From Thermoanaerobaculia bacterium (GTDB taxonomy: Bacteria; Acidobacteriota; Thermoanaerobaculia; Multivoradales; JAHEKO01), in assembly GCA_945787635.1 (NCBI GenBank), contig CALZIK010000033.1, positions 1-64,000 of the forward strand: DNA of 64,000 bases, given 5' to 3'. Below, one piece after another: positions 55,058-63,499 of this stretch. Both the position numbers and the translations under genes were made by a program. The notes below the pieces were generated by a model. The model saw only the letters and a list, made by a program, of their open reading frames with translations, did not search any database and was not told the DNA's origin. Positions within the stretch are counted from its first letter, which is position 1. Every line of letters begins with the position of its first letter.

Positions 55058-55609
55058 GTCTCGGTTCTCCTAACTCGGCTTGTGACTGGAAAAGACTGTG
55101 GTGGGTCTTGGGCTGATCAACGGAGTCTACCGGAAATTCGCTCGACGGGTCAGCTTTCGCTGCAGCTGAAGCTCTAGCTAGCGCGCGAGCCGGCAAGAGC
55201 GCGAAGGACGGGGCCGTTACCGACATCCAACATGAGGAGGCCGACGGCCGAGTTCCTCCGTATTGTCTTTGTAGGGAGGGCACGCTTCGTTTCCGGCAAG
55301 GGTTTTGCTTGATAGAGACGCCGGAGTCGGCGGCCGCCCCTTTTGGACTAGGAATGGAGAGGTGAGAACTTGCTAGAGGTTTTTAGAGATCGACGCCCGC
55401 TCTCCCAGATTGGTGGACTCCGCGCGTACTTGCGCCAGATCGCGTGGTCGTTGTGGTGGCGCTTGGAGCTGAGGCGTCGGAGTCGAGAGAAGACGCTGAA
55501 CGCCTGAGCCTCGGTGTCTCCTGCGGGAGGCTCCCGGCGACACCCGAACGGGACGCCTACCCGAGGGTCGCTTGAGAGCATCGGTCGTCGGGTGAAGGAC
55601 TTCTCACGG
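55058..55609. other. 552-base intergenic region
   Basis: No strong gene. It should contain the leader and promoter of the RRM gene on its left part. Small inverted repeats such as CGGGA-GGC-TCCCG near 55525 are present but short. The only coding-like stretch is the short plus-strand frame listed at 55370-55507. No tRNA or riboswitch is recognisable. Confidence 0.4.
55370..55507 (+). CDS. Possible 45-residue basic peptide
   Basis: A TTG-started frame with GGTGAG just upstream encodes LLEVFRDRRPLSQIGGLRAY, then LRQIAWSLWWRLELRRRSRE and KTLNA. The composition (basic, amphipathic, Trp-rich) could be a real membrane-associating peptide or the N-terminal remnant of a larger gene. There is no family match that I know and the frame is short, so coding status is uncertain. 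Confidence 0.25.
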   Translation: MLEVFRDRRPLSQIGGLRAYLRQIAWSLWWRLELRRRSREKTLNA

Positions 55610-56842
55610 CTAGCCGACTTCTAGAGTCGCCTTGCGGCCGTCGAGGTTGCGGACCTTGACGCGGGCTCCGGGTTCAACGAACAAGCGCCGCTCGAAACCG
55701 CTGCGGACTCTTTCCCCCAGAAGCGCCGCTCGGGGCCGCACCCGAACGCGGGCGAGGGCGTCCACGTCGGCCAGCCGGAGGGTCACCTTGGACGGGCTTC
55801 GACGTCGGATACTCAGGCGTGGTCCCTCGTAGACCGGAACCCCGGGGAACAGGACCGTGCCGATCTCTTCGAGATGAGCAAAGCGGTAGTGCCCGATTCG
55901 CACGCCTCCGAACTCCGGTCCGTTGCGAGCCGTGGGAAGGCACGTCGTGCCCTCGGCCCAGCCGTTGGCGGTACCGAGGACCACGACATCCGATAGAGCG
56001 CTGCGACGGAGAGCTCTGAGGGTGGCTCGCAACTCGTCTCGACTCTGGGCCAGGAGCCGCACCGGGGCCTGCCCATCCGAGCCCAGAGCCAGCTGGAAGT
56101 CGGTGTCGTCGTACTGGAGGGAAGCCGCCGGGTAGAAATCGAAACCACGACTCGCCCAGTATCCGAACTCGCGTTCGAGCTCGGGCAGTAGCTCGGCCAT
56201 CTCGCGGCGGTCGCCGGGCTTGACGATGCCGGGAACGGCGGAGACGAAGCCCGTGACTCCGCGCATGTGAGGGGGCTCTTTGCGTCCTCCGAGGACGTCT
56301 CCGAGAACATACAGGCCGCGATCGTCGGCCTCGGCGAAGGCGCTCTCGGCGTTGACGATGCCGCCATGCACCGCCCAGACGTAGAGCACGGGTCGGCCCG
56401 CCAGCTGCCAGTACTTCGGTCGGCGGAAGTAGCGCTCCAGGTAATCCAGGTCGGAGCGCCACATCGCGAGGAGCTCGGGGCTGGAAAAGTCGAACGGGAT
56501 CGCCTGGCCCAGACCCCGCTGTTTCACGGCCAGCACCGGGTCGTAGAAGACGCACCACTTCGCCCGTCTGCCGTGCCGTTCGAAGAGGGCAAGCCACGGG
56601 CCGAGGTTGCGGTCGATCTCGTCGCCGGGGCGGATCCATTCCTGGCTCACGACCAGCCCTGTGCCGCCGCGCCCCGTGTACCGCAGCAACCATTGAAGCT
56701 CCTGGCTCTTGGCGGTTGCGTCGGAGCTGCCGGTGCGGCCTAGAAGTGGCTCTACCGGGATCATGGGCCGGCCGTTCAGCACGTAGTTGGCGTAGCCCGG
56801 CGGTCCCGAGAACCACAGATTGTCCTGGACGACGACACGCAT
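55610..56842 (-). CDS. GH99/WbsX-like glycan-processing protein
   Basis: 410 residues from the ATG at 56842 (AGGAG 3 bases upstream); an ATG at 56869 would add 9 residues. The TIM-barrel pattern resembles the GH71/GH99 and WbsX proteins: 'PVLYVWAVHGGIVNAESAFA', 'GVTGFVSAVPGIVKPGDRRE', 'GFDFYPAASLQYDDTDFQL' and VVLGTANGWAEGTTCLPT with its NxWxEGxx pattern, a recurrent active-site region in this clan. A C-terminal beta-rich tail of about 70 residues (LSIRRRSPSKVTLRLADVDA) may bind carbohydrate. No signal peptide is seen. Role: hydrolysis or transfer on a mannan-like or O-antigen glycan, inferred. Confidence 0.75.
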   Translation of the reverse strand: MRVVVQDNLWFSGPPGYANYVLNGRPMIPVEPLLGRTGSSDATAKSQELQWLLRYTGRGGTGLVVSQEWIRPGDEIDRNLGPWLALFERHGRRAKWCVFYDPVLAVKQRGLGQAIPFDFSSPELLAMWRSDLDYLERYFRRPKYWQLAGRPVLYVWAVHGGIVNAESAFAEADDRGLYVLGDVLGGRKEPPHMRGVTGFVSAVPGIVKPGDRREMAELLPELEREFGYWASRGFDFYPAASLQYDDTDFQLALGSDGQAPVRLLAQSRDELRATLRALRRSALSDVVVLGTANGWAEGTTCLPTARNGPEFGGVRIGHYRFAHLEEIGTVLFPGVPVYEGPRLSIRRRSPSKVTLRLADVDALARVRVRPRAALLGERVRSGFERRLFVEPGARVKVRNLDGRKATLEVG

Positions 56843-56904
56843 GGACTCCTCGATAATAGCGGGTGCCATCGGTCAGCCACGCTGCGCTAGGCTCGGCTCG
56901 ACTC

Positions 56905-57750
56905 ATGGCTCGCCGCATCCCCGTTTTCGCGCTGGCTCTGCTGGTTGCCGCCGGACTGACCGTCATGCTTTTTCGAAGCTTTACCGACAGCATGCTGTTC
57001 TACCCCGAGCGAGGCCAGTGGAGAACGCCGGCCGACGTGGGTTTGCCGTTCGAAGAAGCCTGGCTCGATGCGGCCGGAACGCGGATCCAAGCCTGGTGGG
57101 TGGCGGGTGAGTCGAGCGGCCCGGTGATCGTCATGTTCCACGGCAATGGCGGCACGATCGCCGACCGGCTCGAAAATGTCGCCGAGATTGTCGATAGGTT
57201 CGACGCCAGCGTGTTGCAGGTCGAATATCCGGGGTACGGAGATTCGGGCGGAAGACCGTCGGAGGAATCGCTGTTCGCCGCGGGCGAGGCCGGTGTGCGG
57301 GAAGGAAGGCGCCGGGCCCGTGAACGACCGTTGGTGGTTTTCGGGCGGTCGCTCGGCGGAGCCGTGGCACTCGAAGCCGCGGCACGTGTGCCGGTGGACG
57401 GCATCGTCATCGAGTCCAGCTTTACGACTCTCGCCGATATGGCGGCGTCCACCGGAATCCCCCTGGCTCGGTATCTGGCCGCCTACGACTTCGCCTCGAT
57501 CGCCACGATCCGCAGTCTCGAGGCACCGCTACTGGTCGTGCATGGAGACCGCGACGAGGTGGTTCCGCTCGCAATGGGGAAGCGGTTGTCCGATGCAGCA
57601 GTGTCCGCGAGGGTCAAACACTTCCATGTCGTCTCCGGCGGCTCGCACAACGACACCTGGCGGGTCGGTGGGGAGGACTACTGGCGCGCGTGGCGAGATC
57701 TGCTTGCCGCCTCGACCGAATCGGCCGGGGCCGGCGCCAGCAAACCTTGA
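56905..57750 (+). CDS. Membrane-anchored alpha/beta hydrolase (ABHD13/BEM46-like)
   Basis: 281 residues from the ATG at 56905. An N-terminal hydrophobic anchor (7-27) is followed by the BEM46-type opener 'LFYPERGQWRTPADVGLPFE' and a full hydrolase domain: oxyanion HGNGG at 79-83, nucleophile elbow GRSLGG with Ser149, acid in VVHGDRDEVVPL and His in VVSGGSHNDTW. It likely hydrolyses an ester or thioester of lipids or acyl-proteins at the inner membrane. Stands divergent from the GH99-like gene and convergent with the sulfatase-family gene. Confidence 0.88.
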   Translation: MARRIPVFALALLVAAGLTVMLFRSFTDSMLFYPERGQWRTPADVGLPFEEAWLDAAGTRIQAWWVAGESSGPVIVMFHGNGGTIADRLENVAEIVDRFDASVLQVEYPGYGDSGGRPSEESLFAAGEAGVREGRRRARERPLVVFGRSLGGAVALEAAARVPVDGIVIESSFTTLADMAASTGIPLARYLAAYDFASIATIRSLEAPLLVVHGDRDEVVPLAMGKRLSDAAVSARVKHFHVVSGGSHNDTWRVGGEDYWRAWRDLLAASTESAGAGASKP

Positions 57751-57765
57751 GGCGAACGAGCCGGG

Positions 57766-59226
57766 CTACTGGAGATAGCCGAGGGCCTTGAGCTGCTCGC
57801 GGGTGACTTCGTCCATCTCCCGGGGTTCGGCGTTGGTGCCCTCGTCCACCTGGACCTCGAAAGGCGCTTCGTCCCACCACGCGCGCAGCACATTGCGCAG
57901 CCGGCGGAACTCGGCCGGAAACGACTCGGCGACGTTCTCGAGCTCGTCCGGGTCGTTTTCGAGGTCGTACAGGATCCACGGCACATCCGGACCGCCGATC
58001 CAACGTTGATCGGCCGGAACGGTGGCGTTGGTGAGCTTGAATCGGCGATCTCGAACGATCTTGAGCCACTGTCGATTCTCGCCGTAGCCTGCCTCGGTAA
58101 ACGCGTACTTCGGTTCTTCGGTCGGTGCGTCCCCGGGCGGCCATAGACGTGGCGACAGCGACCGGCCCTGCATCCACCGGCCATCGTCGAGATCGACTCC
58201 CGCCGCTTCGAGGAGCGTCGGCGCGAGGTCGATGAGCTCGACCGGCTCCGAGTCGACGCCGGGCGGAACGACGCCCGGAAAGTGCACGATAAACGGTACC
58301 CGCACGCAGGTCTGAAAGCCGAAACGCCCGTGGTCGAAATAGTAATAGTGCTCGCCCAGGGATTCCCCGTGGTCTGACGTGAAGACGGTGAGTGTGTTGT
58401 CGAGCAGCCCATTGCCGTCCATCGCCTCGAGGAGCGAGCCGATCTGGTGATCCGTGTAGGCGATCTCGGCGTCATAGCGCGCGACATAGAAGGCGAGCTC
58501 ATCGCGTCCGTCGAGAACCTGCGAGGCCCCGATGGCGGTCATCTGCTGACGGTCGCGGTCGGCTCGAATCGCGATTCTGGGCTCTGGTGTGAACCACTCG
58601 TCGTCTTGGAAGCGGTCACTCCAGGGCTCGGGTGGGGTGTAGGGGGCGTGTGGATCGAGGTAGTGGATCCAGAGGAAATAGGGCTTCGATCCGTCCAGTC
58701 CATCGATGATGGCGCGGGCCAGCTCGTTGACGGTCTCGGCGGTGGTCGAATCGCCGCCGGGTGTCGGCGGGGGAGACTTCCAACTTTCGAGATAGGTATC
58801 GAAGCCCTGGCCGAATCCGAACTCGCTGCCGACCGCGCCGTTAGACACCACGGCGTGCGTTTCGTAGCCGCGATCCTTGAGCTCCTCGGCAAGCATGCGG
58901 AACTTCTCGGGCATCGGGATGCCGACCTTGCGCACGATGCCGTTGTCTTTCGGGTAGGTCGCGGTGAACATCGAGGCGAACGACGGACCGGTCTTCGGCC
59001 ACTGGACCGAGGGGTTCTCGAATCGCAGTCCTTCCGCAGCGAGCCGGTCGACCACCGGCGACGTCACGCGTGGATAGCCGTAGCTCGACAGGTGATCGGC
59101 CCGTAGGGTGTCTACGGTAATCAGGAGAATGTTGGGGCGCTCGGGAAACGGCGACCGCGAGCACGCGATCAGGCCGAGTAGGAGGACAGTGAGCGGCGCG
59201 AGCCGCCATCGAGGAAGCATGGGCAT
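57766..59226 (-). CDS. Sulfatase/phosphoethanolamine-transferase superfamily lipoprotein with Thr nucleophile
   Basis: 486 residues from the ATG at 59226 (the open frame reaches a TTG at 59247). Lipobox LIAC at Cys22. Metal-binding signature: PNILLITVDTLRADHL near 32-46, SDHGESLGEH, and 'GPDVPWILYDLENDPDELEN' typical of sulfatases. At the formylglycine site (C/S-x-P-S-R) the sequence is PKT79-GPSFASMFTATYP, so Thr79 replaces Cys/Ser and the Arg is Phe. Such Thr members are usually phospho- or phosphonate-transferring or non-sulfatase hydrolases. An arylsulfatase call would therefore be unsafe. Outer-face lipoprotein. Confidence 0.85.
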   Translation of the reverse strand: MPMLPRWRLAPLTVLLLGLIACSRSPFPERPNILLITVDTLRADHLSSYGYPRVTSPVVDRLAAEGLRFENPSVQWPKTGPSFASMFTATYPKDNGIVRKVGIPMPEKFRMLAEELKDRGYETHAVVSNGAVGSEFGFGQGFDTYLESWKSPPPTPGGDSTTAETVNELARAIIDGLDGSKPYFLWIHYLDPHAPYTPPEPWSDRFQDDEWFTPEPRIAIRADRDRQQMTAIGASQVLDGRDELAFYVARYDAEIAYTDHQIGSLLEAMDGNGLLDNTLTVFTSDHGESLGEHYYYFDHGRFGFQTCVRVPFIVHFPGVVPPGVDSEPVELIDLAPTLLEAAGVDLDDGRWMQGRSLSPRLWPPGDAPTEEPKYAFTEAGYGENRQWLKIVRDRRFKLTNATVPADQRWIGGPDVPWILYDLENDPDELENVAESFPAEFRRLRNVLRAWWDEAPFEVQVDEGTNAEPREMDEVTREQLKALGYLQ

Positions 59227-59331
59227 GAAACCTGGGGGATGAGTCAATGAGAAATGCCGAGGAGCGTACGCGGGCCGGAGGACGGCGCCTCGCCGGCGGA
59301 TCCTAGCAAGGTTCCCCCGCCGGACGGGACC

Positions 59332-59595
59332 TTAGCGGGGCTCGATCGGCTCGGCCGACTGGATCCGCCGGAGGGTCTGCGCGTCGATGCGCCCGCCGCC
59401 CGGAGCCGGCGGGGCAGCCGGGCTGTCGATGAAAGGTCGTCCGGGTGGTGGTTCGGTCACCGCGGGTCTCGCGCTCCGCTTTGGGGAGGGCGACCGGCTC
59501 TGCTTGCGAAACAGACGGGGCAGTGCCCGCGCCGCGACCCAGATCACGGCCACGATGAGCCACACCCATTCGCTCAGCTCGCTCAGTTCGCTCAT
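59332..59595 (-). CDS. Small single-span membrane protein, proline-rich tail
   Basis: 87 residues. A short acidic N-terminus (MSELSELSEW) precedes one membrane span (VWLIVAVIWVAARAL), then a basic linker (FRKQSRSPSPKRSARP) and a Pro-rich C-terminus (EPPPGRPFIDSPAAPPAPGG). A tiny helix (IDAQTLRRIQSAEP) ends it. Hypothetical; no family recognised. The start ATG at 59595 has no strong ribosome site, but codon usage is GC-rich as in neighbours. Co-directional with, and upstream of, the sulfatase-family gene. Confidence 0.6.
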   Translation of the reverse strand: MSELSELSEWVWLIVAVIWVAARALPRLFRKQSRSPSPKRSARPAVTEPPPGRPFIDSPAAPPAPGGGRIDAQTLRRIQSAEPIEPR

Positions 59596-59699
59596 AGGCG
59601 AACTATATCGCCCAGCTCCCGCCTGCCGGGCTCCTCGAGCGGCTCACCGGCTTGGCGGACCGTCTGTCGGCGAGGCTGCGCGGCGGATTCGAATCCGGC

Positions 59700-60728
59700 T
59701 CAGAGACCCTGGGCTTTGAACCAGTCGACGACCTGGGCGATCGAGCCGAAGCCGCCCTGGTGAATCGCGCCACGCCCCGGGCGATAGAACTCGCCATGGT
59801 ACGTCCCACCGGTGTCGCGCCGGATCGAGGTCGGACCGCCGGAGGGGTTCATGTTGCCGTACCAGACGAGCGCCTGCTGGTCGCGCTCGCTCAATCCGGC
59901 GCCGGCGGGCAGTCCGCCCATCTTGTTTTCGTAATTGCTCACCGCAGCGGCGATCGTATTGCCGTAACCCACCGTGTTCGGGTTGACGCCGCCCGGTCCG
60001 TTGCCGAGCTGGGTTCTGGGTCCGATGACCGTCCAGATGGTCGGGTTGTTTCCCTTGAACCGCCAGAGTTGTGTCTTGGTCGATTGAATGAGCAGCGAGG
60101 AGGCGGCCAGTTGGTCGGCCGCGGAGAGAGGCCCACTGGTGGGTCCGGGATCCGGATCGGGGTCGGGATTCGGGTTGGGATTCGGGTTCGGGTTCGGGTT
60201 CGGATCGGGATCCGGACATTGCGGCGGAGGAGGCGGCGGCTCGGGTTCCGGGAAAAGATCCTCGAGCGTGATGTCCGAGGCCACGAAGCCTGCGAACTGG
60301 GCCATGTCGTCCTCGCTCTTGGTGCGCCGCCGCAATCGCGGCATATCGGCGAAGGTCGTCTCGAAGGCGACGCCGTCGCCCGGCCTCAGCTTCGGCGCTT
60401 TCTTGCACAGAGTGAGCTCGTTTTTCTTGACCCGCCCGTTGAGCTTCATCTTGGTCACGTCGCCGTTGCGGTGGAGGACGGTGACGTCGGTCTTGATCTG
60501 GCCCTGGTCGCCCTTCTTGGTGGTGTTCGAGTAGAAGACGCAGATCTTGGCGTCGGTGAGGCGAACGGGCACGAAAACGCCACCGGTGATCTCGGTCGGG
60601 TGGACCTGCTCCGCCTTGCTGGCCTGGAAGACCGAATCGGTGACCAGCAGGGTCCCCGCAAAGGCGTTCGACGCAAGGCCCACGAAGGCCATGAGGGAGC
60701 AAATAGCGATGACAATTGATTTCTTCAT
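59700..60728 (-). CDS. Secreted protein with Asp/Asn-Pro repeat linker, unknown function
   Basis: 342 residues with a signal peptide ending SNAFAGTLL. Residues 24-165 form a beta-rich domain (VTDSVFQASKAEQVHPTEIT, FVPVRLTDAKICVFYSN). A linker of PEPEPPPPPPQ then tandem DP/NP dipeptides (about 22 residues) separates it from the C-terminal domain, residues about 205-342 (GPLSAADQLAASSLLIQSTK, then SRTQL-like spacing, TIAAAVSNYENKMGG and an FNxxRPGRG-like 'FYRPGRGAIHQGGFGSIAQV'). Linkers of this type mark two-domain cell-surface proteins. No enzyme motif is recognised. Confidence 0.7.
   Translation of the reverse strand: MKKSIVIAICSLMAFVGLASNAFAGTLLVTDSVFQASKAEQVHPTEITGGVFVPVRLTDAKICVFYSNTTKKGDQGQIKTDVTVLHRNGDVTKMKLNGRVKKNELTLCKKAPKLRPGDGVAFETTFADMPRLRRRTKSEDDMAQFAGFVASDITLEDLFPEPEPPPPPPQCPDPDPNPNPNPNPNPNPDPDPDPGPTSGPLSAADQLAASSLLIQSTKTQLWRFKGNNPTIWTVIGPRTQLGNGPGGVNPNTVGYGNTIAAAVSNYENKMGGLPAGAGLSERDQQALVWYGNMNPSGGPTSIRRDTGGTYHGEFYRPGRGAIHQGGFGSIAQVVDWFKAQGL
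60150..60228. repeat. Dipeptide-encoding microsatellite (GGGTTC/GGATCG type)
   Basis: Near-tandem 6-base units on the plus strand, GG(A/G)TC(G/C)GGGTTCGG, encode alternating Pro with Asp or Asn on the minus strand of the secreted protein. The stretch includes five or more repeats of GGGTTC or GGATTC. Such repeats change length by slippage. Confidence 0.7.
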
Positions 60729-60904
60729 GCCGAGCCTCCGGAGGGGGTGAGGGGCCGAGTGTACCGGATCCCAGAATTACCCAGAAAGCGGCTCTCGGCT
60801 GTGGCGTATTTCACTCGCTCTCGGCCGGCCGTGCTCGGTCCTGACTCGGGCCGTGCTCAGGCACACCAGCGGGGTCCGCGAGCCGCGCAGCGGGAGCGGG
60901 CTCG

Positions 60905-62926
60905 CTACCGATCCAGGACGACGGTTCGGACCGAAAGCCCGGCGCCTTCGACCGCGACCTCGACGTCCTCGAGCTCTTTTGCGGTGAGAGTTGCGGAGGT
61001 CGAGAAGGCGAGCAGGTACTGGTTGCGTAGCTCTGCGTTGATGGCGGCATAGACGGCGCCGAGCTCGCCCATGTCGGCGATCGAGAAGAGGCGGCCTCCG
61101 GTCGCTTTGCTGAAGCTTTCGAGAAAGGCATCTGCTGGAGGCGCTTTCTTCGGCTTGTCGCTCATCCAGGCGCCGGGCATGCGGTTGTAAGCGTCGCTGA
61201 TCGCGATCACGTAGACCGGCACTCCCAGGCGGCGAGCCTCCTCGAGGCAGCGCTTGGTGCTGAATTTGCTGCCGTAGTCGCGACCGTCGGTCAGGAGCAC
61301 CAGGGCTCGCCGACCCGGTTCGTTCTCGAACTGGCTGAGGGAGTAGATGATCGCGTCGTAGATCGCGGTGTTGCCGCCAACCTGCATGCGGCCGAGCGCG
61401 GGGAGCAGAATTCCAATGTCGCCGGTAAGGCTCTGTGCCAGCCGGGGGTGCGTGTCGAAATCGACCAGGAAAGCGCGGTCGTCGCGGAGGACCGTCTGTG
61501 AGATGAAGCTGGCCGCGGCTCGTCTGGTGTCTTCCATCAGGAAGTCCATGCTTCCGGAGCTGTCGATGATCAGTCCCAGCACCAGCGGGACCTCCTCGGC
61601 GAGGGCGAAGCGCTCGATCGGCACCTCACGGCGACCTCGCCGCAACCGGAAGTAGGCTTCGGTGAGATCGGGCACCGGTCGCCCCTCCCGATCGTTGACC
61701 ACGGCGTAGACCTCGACCAGGTTGACCTCGATCCTCTCGCTCGCGACCTGCTCAGAAAGAAGGCGGGCGTCCTCGAGCGAAGCGCCGCTGGCGAGGTGGG
61801 CGACGACGCGGACGAAATCCGAGGGTCCGACTCTCCCCTCGATGACCGCCTCGACCAGGTTGCCGACCCGCGCTTCGGCGATCGTGGCCACCAGTGAATC
61901 GTTCTGGTAGATCTCGATCCTCTCGAGAGTCTCGGCCGGCGGTACCGAGACCTCGGCGATCACCGTGGTCGTTCCCTCTCCGGATTGGGTGTGGTCGAGA
62001 CTTCGTATGCGAACCGCGAAGGGCTGCTCCTCGAGGTTGACGGTGATCTGGTCAGCTCCCAAGACGACGCCTTGATGGCCGAGCGCTTCAACGCGCACCA
62101 CCCGGGCGCGAGGCTCGCGTCCGAGATCGAGCGTCGCGCCGAACGGAGCTCGTTCGTCGGTCTCGATCCGCTCGCCGTCGAGATAGAAAACCGCCGAGCG
62201 CACGCCCTCGAGGCTGACGACGGTTCGAAAGCGTACCCGGCCCACAGCGGGTCGATCGGAAGGCGGGACCAATTGGATGACTTCGCCGCGGCCTGCTGCA
62301 GACGGCTCCGACGGTGCCTGAGCGCCAGCGGGCACGCGCGGGGTTCTCGGCTCGTACGGCGTCGGCAGCGGTATTCGGGCGGTGGGCGGCCTGACAGAGG
62401 CGCCCGCACGGACCGCGCCGGTGTCCTCATCGGCCAACGTCACGAGATCGGCGGCGGGTGAGGGCAGCTCGTCGGTGAGATCGACCAGCACCGCGCCCCA
62501 GCTCCCGGTGGCGAGATCCTCGACGGCGAGGGCCGCATCCTGGAAGTCGTCGGGGACCGCGATCGTCGCGAGATACACCCAACCAGCCCCCGCCCGGTCG
62601 GCGGGCCACTCGACGGTCCGGGTGTAGGTCAAGGCCTCGGCGTCAACCGCCGGAGCGAGCAGAGTGATCGTCCAGCGGGAGCCGGCTGACGGCAGGTCAG
62701 CCCGTGGAACCTGGACCGACAGCCCGGCTTCCGCTCCGTCGCTGAGAGCCAGAGACCCCCGCACCTCGAGGGCTCCACTCTCGAGCTCGCCCGACTCGAG
62801 AAGTCGGCTCGTCCGGATCAGATTTCTTCCGTGCGCCGCGGTGGCCTCCAGGTCGAGAGCTGCTGCCGGAAGCGCCAGACTCGACGCCAGCGCCATCGCT
62901 CCTAGCCTGCGACGGAATGGCTTCAT
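60905..62926 (-). CDS. VWFA-related secreted protein (Acidobacteria-type)
   Basis: 673 residues with a signal peptide ending LPAAALDLE. N-terminal beta-rich part (about 30-400) includes repeated immunoglobulin-like strands (GRVRFRTVVSLEGVRSAVFY). The von Willebrand factor A domain begins near 425: MIDAS DSSGS in LGLIIDSSGSMDF, Thr and Asp in LVDFDTHPRLAQSLTGDIG, and LVLLTDGRDYGSKFS; 'TGGRLFSIADMGELGAVYAA' and ELRNQYLLAFS then close it. This layout matches the VWFA-related domain proteins common in Acidobacteriota. Its ATG overlaps the upstream stop (ATGA). Likely a surface or periplasmic adhesion/binding protein. Confidence 0.88.
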   Translation of the reverse strand: MKPFRRRLGAMALASSLALPAAALDLEATAAHGRNLIRTSRLLESGELESGALEVRGSLALSDGAEAGLSVQVPRADLPSAGSRWTITLLAPAVDAEALTYTRTVEWPADRAGAGWVYLATIAVPDDFQDAALAVEDLATGSWGAVLVDLTDELPSPAADLVTLADEDTGAVRAGASVRPPTARIPLPTPYEPRTPRVPAGAQAPSEPSAAGRGEVIQLVPPSDRPAVGRVRFRTVVSLEGVRSAVFYLDGERIETDERAPFGATLDLGREPRARVVRVEALGHQGVVLGADQITVNLEEQPFAVRIRSLDHTQSGEGTTTVIAEVSVPPAETLERIEIYQNDSLVATIAEARVGNLVEAVIEGRVGPSDFVRVVAHLASGASLEDARLLSEQVASERIEVNLVEVYAVVNDREGRPVPDLTEAYFRLRRGRREVPIERFALAEEVPLVLGLIIDSSGSMDFLMEDTRRAAASFISQTVLRDDRAFLVDFDTHPRLAQSLTGDIGILLPALGRMQVGGNTAIYDAIIYSLSQFENEPGRRALVLLTDGRDYGSKFSTKRCLEEARRLGVPVYVIAISDAYNRMPGAWMSDKPKKAPPADAFLESFSKATGGRLFSIADMGELGAVYAAINAELRNQYLLAFSTSATLTAKELEDVEVAVEGAGLSVRTVVLDR

Positions 62927-63462
62927 CGCGGCAGAATTCTCGCGCGGTCGAGAAGCAGGTATCGGTGATTGTCGTGCGTGAGCCGCAGGTAGCTTCCGTC
63001 CGAGCCTTCGACCCCGCCATCAACCTCCTCGCGACCGACGAGCTCCACCGAGTCGCCGACACCCACCCGCTCGAGCTCCTTGAGGACCGGGCGGCTCCGC
63101 GGCACGAGATGGAGAACCACGAGCGTTCCCTCGGGCCGTTGCTTCGCCGTCCAGTAGAAATTGCCGCCGCCCGAGTCTCCGATCTTCACCAGGCCGGGAT
63201 CGCTGTAATCGCCGGTGGTCACGATGGCGTGGTGGGTGAAGAACGGCGCGGACTTGTACTTGGCGCGCTCGATCAGCCGGACGTCGCCGGCATGCGTGAC
63301 CTCGGGATCCCACGCCGCCTCGTAACGCACCGCCTTGTATTGAATGTAGCCGTTCTCGGCGGCCACGATGGTGTTCGCCACGACGCGGCCTGCGGACGGC
63401 CAGCGCAGATAGAGAAACGCCGCAGCGACGGCGAGTAGCAGGACGACACGGCGGAGGTTCAC
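62923..63462 (-). CDS. Membrane-anchored small protein, unknown function
   Basis: 179 residues from the GTG at 63462. One N-terminal hydrophobic span (VVLLLAVAAAFLYLRW), then a soluble domain (VVANTIVAAENGYIQYKAVR, SAPFFTHHAIVTTGDYSDPG, HLVPRSRPVLKELERVGVGD, and a final YLRLTHDNHRYLLLDRARIL). The soluble part looks beta-rich, with aromatic and charged strands, and may be a small-barrel or OB-like fold. Its stop overlaps the VWFA gene's ATG (ATGA), so the two are coupled. I do not recognise a family. Confidence 0.68.
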   Translation of the reverse strand: MNLRRVVLLLAVAAAFLYLRWPSAGRVVANTIVAAENGYIQYKAVRYEAAWDPEVTHAGDVRLIERAKYKSAPFFTHHAIVTTGDYSDPGLVKIGDSGGGNFYWTAKQRPEGTLVVLHLVPRSRPVLKELERVGVGDSVELVGREEVDGGVEGSDGSYLRLTHDNHRYLLLDRARILPR

Positions 63463-63499
63463 GAATCGCTCACGCCGCCGGATCGCCTGGCGGGCAGCC

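Noticed and set aside
59684-59697. Palindrome CGGATTCGAATCCG resembling a tRNA T-loop
   Set aside because: The sequence lacks matching acceptor, D and anticodon stems on either strand; it is a 14-base palindrome just after the stop of the secreted protein gene.
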